DNA of 64,000 bases from Deltaproteobacteria bacterium (GTDB lineage Bacteria; Lernaellota; Lernaellaia; JACKCT01). Each line of letters begins with the position of its first letter. Within the stretch, counting starts at the first letter, position 1. Location: positions 186,001 through 250,000 of the forward strand of contig JACKCT010000003.1 of NCBI GenBank assembly GCA_020633895.1, in the 5' to 3' direction. Positions 58,387 to 64,000 of this stretch are shown here, piece by piece. The notes under the pieces were generated by a model. That model was not told the DNA's origin. It did not search any database and saw only the letters and a list, made by a program, of their open reading frames with translations. A program made the position numbers and the translations under genes.

Positions 58387-58415
58387 TTGACACCCCCATG
58401 CCCCCTTTCTATAGT
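58387..58415 (+). promoter_or_regulatory. Strong tRNA-Gly promoter
   Basis: TTGACA (58387-58392), exactly 17 bases, TATAGT (58410-58415), about 130 bases before the tRNA. A full -35 and five of six -10 bases. Confidence 0.7.
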
Positions 58416-58544
58416 TTTTCCGGCTCTTTTCGCCCCATTCGAACCCCGGCTGCCGGCGGGATTTTCGGGTTGTCGGCCCGCGATTTCGCGCAAGACGGCG
58501 CAAAAGGATTCGGGCGAAAAAGCGGTGTTCTTTGGTGTAGGTGG

Positions 58545-58617
58545 GCGGGTGTAGCTCAGTTGGTAGAGCACGAGCTTCCCAAGCTCGGGGTCGCGGGTTC
58601 GAACCCCGTCGCCCGCT
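58545..58617 (+). tRNA. tRNA-Gly (anticodon CCC)
   Basis: A complete cloverleaf: 7-base acceptor stem GCGGGTG/CGCCCGC, D arm GCTC/GAGC, anticodon stem CGAGC/GCTCG around loop TTCCCAA (anticodon CCC at 58578-58580), T arm GCGGG/CCCGT with loop TTCGAAC, discriminator T at 58617. No CCA is encoded. It reads GGG. Confidence 0.95.
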
Positions 58618-58630
58618 GGATCGAAGGCAC

Positions 58631-58663
58631 GCCGGTAGACCGCAAGGTTTACCGGCTTTTCTT
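58631..58663 (+). terminator. Terminator of tRNA-Gly
   Basis: An 11-base-pair stem GCCGGTAGACC/GGTTTACCGGC (58631-58641, 58646-58656, one GU pair) with loop GCAA, then TTTTCTTATTT. A textbook intrinsic terminator. Confidence 0.9.
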
Positions 58664-58696
58664 ATTTCAGTTCGAAAACTCTTCTCCGACCGTGAC

Positions 58697-60262
58697 TCAG
58701 CGCCGAGCCGCCCCGAATTGCAGGTAAATAACCTCCCCGGTCACGGCCAACGACACGTCGCCTTCGGCCGCGTCGCCGGTGGCCATCTGGGCTGCGTCCT
58801 GGTCGTAGAGCACCCAAGAACCCTCGGCATCGGGCGGCACGGGGACCGTTACCGGCACTTCCTCGTCGATCTTCGAGCCGTCATGCCAAAGGGCCACGGT
58901 CCTCGCCCCTTCATCGTTCTCGAAGACAAAGGCGAAATTGCCATCGTTCCAGCCCAGGGCCGCGCCTAAATCCCCCGCGAATCGTGCGTCGCCGATGATG
59001 TTTCCGGCTCCCAAGAGAGCCCTGTAGGAAGGCTTGGCTTCGGTGATTTGCGTATCGCCGGGATAGGTAAACAGGCCGAAGTAGTCCTCGGTCGGCAGCG
59101 AAGCGTCCCCCGACCCATCCCAGAACGTGTACCAATCGTAGAACTCAATCCCCATCGACATGGCAAATAGGAGGCTTCGGGCCAGATAGGCGGCTTGGCG
59201 GTCGTCATTGATCAGCAGGCTCGGCCATCCGACCTCGGTGAAATGCACCGGCTTATCCGGGCAACCGATGTCGCTCAAAATCGCCCGAAGCTCCCCGACC
59301 GTGTCGACCATATCGGCGTAGTGGTAGATTCCCCAATCCAACTCGTGCTCCGGCGGCGGTTGCTGGAGGAAGGTATAGGGATGGATGGAAACGGCGTCGA
59401 AATAGTCGCAAAGATCGTCGTGAGCCTCCCACGTGCGATACAGAAAATTCCACACCCCTTTTTCGTGAAAAAAATGCGTCTCGAATGACGATAATCCGCC
59501 GAAAATCACCGTCGCGTCGGGATCGTTGGCATGCACCGCGACATAGGCGGCCTCAAGGATTTCTCCGTATTTTTCGGGATTGGGTCCGGGTTTCCAAAAC
59601 CGGCTGGTGTTCTGTTCGTTCCAGATTTCATAGAAGTTGATGCGGTCGGCAAAATGGTGGGCAACTTCGCCGACAAAATCGGCAAGGTCGGCGGGATCGA
59701 TTTCGTCATCCGTCTCCCCCGGAGCGGCCCAGGCCGGGGGACGGTGGAAGATGGCCGTCACTTCCAGGTCGGCGGCCACATTCAGGTCAACCATGGCATC
59801 CAGGCCGTCAAAGTTCCAAATATCATCTTCCGGCTCGATGTCCTTCCAAGGGAAATCGGTGCGCATCATGGTCATGCCGGCTTCGACCAACCTGCCGATT
59901 TCAAATTCCCGCTTCCAGCTAGAAGCCGTGCCCCGGCTCATATGGCTTGAAATCCCGAGGATGGAGGAAAGCGTTTTGCCGGTGGGAACCATGCCGTCGT
60001 AGGGACTCGGCGCGACCGTGTCGTCATCATCGTCATCGACCGTGCCGTCATCGGAGTCGTCGTCGGAGGTGTCATCGTCAACCGTGTCGTCGTCAACCGT
60101 GTCGTCGTCAACCGTGTCGTCGTCGGTGGTATCGTCGTCGCTTGCGGTCCGGTCGTTATCGTCATCGTCATCGCTGTTGGCGCAGCCGCCGGCCACGAGC
60201 ACCATCACTGCGACAACAAACGCCAAAGCCAAGATCACCCGAAATTCATTGCGTTGAGCCAT
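58697..60262 (-). CDS. Poly-Asp-spacer lipoprotein with glycoside-hydrolase (GH-A clan) domain
   Basis: A 521-residue predicted lipoprotein: lipobox VAGGC (about residue 27), about 55 Asp/Thr/Ser residues, then a TIM-barrel hydrolase of the clan GH-A type, GH39-like. The acid/base is the Glu of FYEIWNEQN and the nucleophile probably the Glu of HFTEVGWPS; MTMMRTDFPWKDIEPEDDIW is an early strand. A C-terminal beta domain follows (GNFAFVFENDEGARTVALW). Likely a surface glycosidase of unknown substrate. ATG at 60262. Confidence 0.82.
   Translation of the reverse strand: MAQRNEFRVILALAFVVAVMVLVAGGCANSDDDDDNDRTASDDDTTDDDTVDDDTVDDDTVDDDTSDDDSDDGTVDDDDDDTVAPSPYDGMVPTGKTLSSILGISSHMSRGTASSWKREFEIGRLVEAGMTMMRTDFPWKDIEPEDDIWNFDGLDAMVDLNVAADLEVTAIFHRPPAWAAPGETDDEIDPADLADFVGEVAHHFADRINFYEIWNEQNTSRFWKPGPNPEKYGEILEAAYVAVHANDPDATVIFGGLSSFETHFFHEKGVWNFLYRTWEAHDDLCDYFDAVSIHPYTFLQQPPPEHELDWGIYHYADMVDTVGELRAILSDIGCPDKPVHFTEVGWPSLLINDDRQAAYLARSLLFAMSMGIEFYDWYTFWDGSGDASLPTEDYFGLFTYPGDTQITEAKPSYRALLGAGNIIGDARFAGDLGAALGWNDGNFAFVFENDEGARTVALWHDGSKIDEEVPVTVPVPPDAEGSWVLYDQDAAQMATGDAAEGDVSLAVTGEVIYLQFGAARR
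60012..60180. repeat. 15-base acidic-spacer tandem repeat
   Basis: GTCGTCGTCAACCGT units (at least three near-perfect copies from 60071) coding DDDTV pentapeptides of the glycosidase-like lipoprotein, with irregular Asp codons around them. Confidence 0.8.
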
Positions 60263-60657
60263 GGTCGATCCCTCGCACTTTCACTTGCGACACCGAATGC
60301 ATTCCCAAATGGCTGACCGCCGCGTACCGAAACTCGGCGCGGCGGACGCTTCGCCCCGAACTGAAATTATGGCAAACGCGCCGGGCACTCAACGACCGGG
60401 CAGCCATCGCGAAAAACGAGGCGAAGTTTCCGCCTGTAAGCTATTGAAAAGTGGACACGATGTTGTAGGATCAGCCGATTGGTTGGCCGTCTCGGGCGTT
60501 TTTGAGCCAATTCGCCCGATTCGACTTCAATTTCGGGACCTTAGACCGGTTCTCCATAATTGTCGTCCGACGGATGACGCTTCGGGGCCGGTCTCCGGTC
60601 AAGTTCGGAAATTCCATCACGACGCCCGGCCGGCCGGGCTCGAAACGACACGCGAAA
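60263..60657. other. 395-base gap between the glycosidase-like gene and yacG
   Basis: Holds a probable promoter for yacG (60444-60471) and, on the minus strand, TTGAGT-15-CATAAT, a weak candidate for the lipoprotein gene. I see no open frame with coding character, RNA gene or TCAGAGCC repeat. Confidence 0.5.
60444..60471 (+). promoter_or_regulatory. Possible promoter for yacG and the AsmA-like gene
   Basis: TTGAAA (60444-60449), 16 bases, TAGGAT (60466-60471), about 190 bases before yacG. Confidence 0.35.
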
Positions 60658-60852
60658 ATGCTATTATGCCCCATCTGCCGCAAACCCACCCGCTGGGAGG
60701 ACGATCCCCGAGGACCGTTTTGCTCGAAGCGATGCAAGATGGTGGACTTGGGCGGTTGGTTGTCCGGGGAATATCGCATCCCCGGCCCGGCGGCCGACAT
60801 TGAGGCGAGCGACGACCGCGACGCCGACGAAGAACGGGATTCGGACGGATAA
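60658..60852 (+). CDS. yacG: YacG-type zinc protein (DNA gyrase inhibitor family)
   Basis: A 64-residue zinc protein with LCPICRKP, FCSKRCKMVDLGGWLSGEYR and IP, the full YacG signature of four cysteines. In E. coli YacG binds GyrB and inhibits gyrase. The C-terminal 20 residues are acidic. ATG at 60658 is the natural start; the upstream frame is not conserved. It is followed 48 bases later by the AsmA-like gene. Confidence 0.9.
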   Translation: MLLCPICRKPTRWEDDPRGPFCSKRCKMVDLGGWLSGEYRIPGPAADIEASDDRDADEERDSDG

Positions 60853-60900
60853 CGTCAAATCCGGATCGTCGGATTGCGGCCGGGCGCGTTCAAGGGGCTC

Positions 60901-63900
60901 ATGACCAGCGCGACGACCATCGCCAAAACGGCCGCCAAGATCCTCGCCTACACCGTGGGCGGCATCGTGGCCTTTGCGCTGCTCGTCGTCGTCGCCCTCA
61001 ACTTCCTGCTGCAATCCGAATCGTTCACCGGCTTCGTCCTGGACAAGGTGGGCGCCACCCTCGAAGACAAACTGGGCGCCGACCTGCAGGTCGAATCCTT
61101 CTCCCTCCAGCTCTTCCCCGCGGTCCGCATCCGCCTGCGCAACGCCGTGTTCACCCCCGCCGAAGGCACCTGGGACCGGGAATTCGCCAAGCTGGGCAAC
61201 CTGGAACTGGACGCCGAATTCGCGCCGCTGCTGACCGGCCATGTCGTCGTGGACCGCATCCTCATCGAGGACGTTTCCAATTATCTGTTCATCAACGAAA
61301 ACGGCCTGGCCAACCTGCCCATCAAGTCCAACAAGCCCAAGGAGGAAAAGCCGCCCTCCGGCCCTCCGAATTTGAAACTGCCGATCGAGGTCAAGGACCT
61401 GCAACTCAAGGGGGCGCAGTTCTACCTGGATCTGGATAAAAAGCCCGAGGAAGCCGGGCCCGAGATGCAGATCGCGGTCAAGTCCATCGGCCTTTCCGCC
61501 CGTACCGATATGTCCACCGGCGACACCTCCGCCGAACTGCGCGTGGCCGACGGCGATTTCAAAATGGGCAAGATGCACGACACCGTCGAGCGCATCGACA
61601 TCGACGCCACCGCCAACCTCATCGACTGGGTCGCCACCGTCACCAAGGCCGAGGCCCGCGCCCCCGGCCTTTCGCTGGACCTGACCGCCTCGGCCACCGA
61701 CCTGGTGGGCGACATCGTCGTGCTCGCCGACCTGGACGGAAAGGTGCAGATCTCCAAGGTCAATGACCTGATCACCCCCGAGCCCACCCTGGGCGGCGAG
61801 GTGTCCATCCAGGCCCACGCCGAACTGCCTCTGCCCGAGTACAAGGTCGACGCCAAAGTCACCATGCCCAGCGGCCGCGTCAACCAGATGCACGTCGGCG
61901 ACCTGCGCATCGCGGCCAATCTGGACTCGGAAAAAGTCGCCGTGACCGATCTGTTCCTGCGGGCCGGGGGCGGAACCCTGAGCGCGAAAGCCGATCTGGG
62001 CCTTAAAAACGACATGCCCCTGGCCGCGGATGTGAAGATCGACAAGATCGACGTGCGCCGCGCTTTGGAAGAATACGGCCTGCGGGAAGCGGGCGTGGGA
62101 ACCTTCGTCACCGGAACCGTCCACGCGGACGGCCGCCTGGGCAACAAGGAGAGCGGCACTCCGATGCGCATCGCGTCGGCGGTCGATCTGGAGGCGTCGA
62201 ACTTCCATTTTCAAGATGTCGTGAAAATCCCCAGCATCACCTTGGATGCCAAATCGGTTTATCAGCCGACGGGCGTGGACGTGGAGAACCTGCAAGTTCA
62301 AACCGCGAAGACGACGATCAAGGTCGACGGCCGCGTCAAACTTCCCGAGGTGGGTTTGGGCCTCAACGTGTTCGTGGATTCGCCGGATCTGTCCGAATTT
62401 TCGCCCATCGGCGGCAAGGAAGTCGGCGGCGCGATCCACATCGAGGCCAAATCCGGCGGCACCGCCAAGGAGCCTTCCACCGACGCCGCCATCCAGGCCG
62501 AAGACCTGCATTACGCGGATTTCGGCGTGGATGAGATCAAAGGCGTGGTTGCCATGGCCGGCAAGAAAATCGACGTCTCGTCCCTGACGATCCGCGCGCA
62601 AGAGACGGTCATCAACGCCGACGCCAAGGTCAACCTGGCCCAGAGCCCGCCGCGCATCGACGCCCGCCTGAAGACCGACAAGGCCGATATCGCCGACCTG
62701 ACGGCGGCCGCCGGGCAAAAGGAACTGGCGCTGGCCGGTGTCGTGGACTTGAACGTGGATGTGGAAGGCCCGGCCGATCGCCTGACCGGCACGGCCTTTG
62801 TGCACGGCGAGAAGATCAAGGCGTTCGGCGAGAACGTGGAGACGCTGCATCTGGATACCAAGCTGGCCGACGGGCAGGTCAACGTGGATCAGCTCAAGAT
62901 CGTCAAGCTCGCCCCGCCCCGCCCCGATTTTTCCCAACGGGCCGACAAGGTGCTCAACACGCCCAAGAGCGAATGGAAGCAGGTGACGATTCAGGGCAAG
63001 GGCTCCATCGATCCGAACTCGGGCAAGATCGATTTTGTCCTGAACGCCGACAACCTCAACGAACAGACCTCGGACAATCTGCGCGAACGCAACATCCCGC
63101 TGCTGGCGGACGTGAACCTGGATCTGGATGCCGGGGGAACCATCGACGATCCCCAAGCCAAGCTCCTGCTCGCGATTCGCCAGGCCCGCTACGGCGAGAT
63201 GGTGCTGGGTAACTCCAACCTGGAAGTCAACGTGGCCGACCACAAGGCCCACGTGACCGGCACGCTGCTGGCCGATCGGCAGAAAGTCGCCCAGGATGTT
63301 CCCGTGCCGGTGACGGATCGGGATTGGGTCATCCGCCGCTTCGACAGCAAGGCCAAGCCCCAGGCGTCGGACCAGGACGGCGCCCCGGAGTCCGCGTCCG
63401 CCGAGGCAACCGCCCCCTCCCCCGAAGACTTCACCGCCGATCCGATGGCGGCCGACCAGGCGGGCGACGACGATCCGTTCGCCAAGGCGTTGCAGGACGA
63501 CAAGGCCCTGCTGGCCGAGCAGCCCCTGGGCCGTGTGAGCGTGGACATTACCGCGTCCCTCACCGACGACCAGGAGTTGTCCGGCGAGGTGGCGTTCGAG
63601 CAATTCGACTTCTCCGACTTTTTGGCCCCGCTCAAAAGCGACAAACCCGTCGCGAAAAAGAACGCCAAGGGCGACACCGAGGTGGAGGAAGGCGAGGACC
63701 TGGTCGAAGGTTATCTGGACGGGCGCGTGGCCATCGACGGCAGCCTCAAGGACGCCGCCAACGCCCGCGTTGCGCTGGACTTCAACAAACTCTTCGTGCG
63801 CAAAAACGAGGTTTGGCTGCGCAATGAAAGCCCCGACGGCGGCGACCAGCCCCTGCGTCTGACCTACCAGGGCGGCGACCTGTCGGTCGAATCGTTTTAC

Positions 63901-64000
63901 TTGGGCGGCACCGGCTTGACCGCGAAGATGGAAGAGCAAGGCGATCAATTGGTGCTGATGGTCGAGGCCGGCCTGGTGGTGGCGCAGGAGTTCGTGCCCA
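60901..64000 (+). CDS. AsmA-family envelope protein, N-terminal part
   Basis: An open frame from ATG at 60901 to the right edge, 1033 codons without a stop. A single N-terminal membrane helix (about 17-39) is followed by VGATLEDKLGADLQVESFSL, the AsmA opening, and a long series of beta-strand repeats (LEASNFHFQDVVKIPS, VDVEGPADRLTGTAFV) with a Pro/Ala/Asp-rich spacer near residues 830-870. AsmA/TamB-like proteins bridge the two membranes and carry phospholipids outward. It follows yacG by 48 bases. The C-terminus is outside the window. Confidence 0.8.
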   Translation, partial: MTSATTIAKTAAKILAYTVGGIVAFALLVVVALNFLLQSESFTGFVLDKVGATLEDKLGADLQVESFSLQLFPAVRIRLRNAVFTPAEGTWDREFAKLGNLELDAEFAPLLTGHVVVDRILIEDVSNYLFINENGLANLPIKSNKPKEEKPPSGPPNLKLPIEVKDLQLKGAQFYLDLDKKPEEAGPEMQIAVKSIGLSARTDMSTGDTSAELRVADGDFKMGKMHDTVERIDIDATANLIDWVATVTKAEARAPGLSLDLTASATDLVGDIVVLADLDGKVQISKVNDLITPEPTLGGEVSIQAHAELPLPEYKVDAKVTMPSGRVNQMHVGDLRIAANLDSEKVAVTDLFLRAGGGTLSAKADLGLKNDMPLAADVKIDKIDVRRALEEYGLREAGVGTFVTGTVHADGRLGNKESGTPMRIASAVDLEASNFHFQDVVKIPSITLDAKSVYQPTGVDVENLQVQTAKTTIKVDGRVKLPEVGLGLNVFVDSPDLSEFSPIGGKEVGGAIHIEAKSGGTAKEPSTDAAIQAEDLHYADFGVDEIKGVVAMAGKKIDVSSLTIRAQETVINADAKVNLAQSPPRIDARLKTDKADIADLTAAAGQKELALAGVVDLNVDVEGPADRLTGTAFVHGEKIKAFGENVETLHLDTKLADGQVNVDQLKIVKLAPPRPDFSQRADKVLNTPKSEWKQVTIQGKGSIDPNSGKIDFVLNADNLNEQTSDNLRERNIPLLADVNLDLDAGGTIDDPQAKLLLAIRQARYGEMVLGNSNLEVNVADHKAHVTGTLLADRQKVAQDVPVPVTDRDWVIRRFDSKAKPQASDQDGAPESASAEATAPSPEDFTADPMAADQAGDDDPFAKALQDDKALLAEQPLGRVSVDITASLTDDQELSGEVAFEQFDFSDFLAPLKSDKPVAKKNAKGDTEVEEGEDLVEGYLDGRVAIDGSLKDAANARVALDFNKLFVRKNEVWLRNESPDGGDQPLRLTYQGGDLSVESFYLGGTGLTAKMEEQGDQLVLMVEAGLVVAQEFVP

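Noticed and set aside
60664-63948. 1094-codon minus-strand open frame opposite the AsmA-like gene
   Set aside because: Its product is rich in His, Val, Gly and Leu with no fold, and the plus strand has an AsmA-type protein through the same span. It is a GC-bias shadow.

Overview
This window is a GC-rich bacterial chromosome segment with a Gram-negative cell plan: outer-membrane beta-barrels, many lipoproteins and an AsmA-like protein. The informational genes (NusA, RnpM, IF-2, DnaE, Hfq) look like those of the former Deltaproteobacteria and relatives. Several lipoproteins carry very long Asp/Ser/Thr spacers right after the lipid-attached cysteine, a habit I associate from memory with Myxococcota- or Lernaellota-like lineages. 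That placement is a guess. Nothing looks like a prophage, an insertion sequence with a transposase, or a CRISPR array.

Layout. 1-2746: rimP-nusA-rnpM-infB (minus; infB runs off the left edge), with a promoter and a terminator-like hairpin in its leader. 3057-8671: an MBL hydrolase, a small membrane protein, aroC, then rlmE and an SGNH / MBOAT / DUF5989-like O-acylation set. 8951-11790: purN followed by a purH split into two genes, behind a leader with an unusual fold. 12084-14163: a ferritin-like protein with its CRP/FNR regulator, then a poly-Asp lipoprotein. 14280-23069: a tightly packed minus-strand run dnaE-hfq-hflX-(FlgT-like)-(PEGA-like)-(AI-2E exporter family)-(NAGPA-like). 23197-29330: guaB-guaA-SGNH protein, a DUF4845-like protein, Ppx/GppA and a small membrane protein. 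29465-35408: an outer-membrane barrel with a near-consensus promoter and two tandem paralogous propeller lipoproteins. 35510-40415: a three-gene set of B12-binding radical SAM enzyme, GT-C glycosyltransferase and membrane propeller protein. 40527-44420: a HAMP-only membrane protein, a TPR lipoprotein and an alpha/beta-hydrolase lipoprotein.

44526-55717 is one long minus-strand series: rpmE, DUF1385, prfA, prmC, murA, hisD, hisG, hisB, hisH, hisA, hisF, hisI. It makes a ribosomal protein, the release factor and its methylase, the first committed peptidoglycan enzyme and most of histidine synthesis. hisC and hisE are not in the window. Three gaps in this series (prmC/murA, hisD/hisG, hisA/hisF) hold members of a dispersed imperfect-palindrome repeat whose ends read TCAGAGCC[C/G]CG; two more members lie at 8708-8791 and 41344-41514. 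This repeat family is the most distinctive unexplained structure here.

55899-64000: a DUF1302-like barrel with a LolA-like periplasmic protein, tRNA-Gly(CCC) with clear promoter and terminator, a poly-Asp glycoside-hydrolase-like lipoprotein, yacG, and a large AsmA-like protein that runs off the right edge. Many open frames opposite the long GC-rich genes are codon-bias shadows and are left out. Annotations rest on reading motifs and spacing only; no database search was possible.
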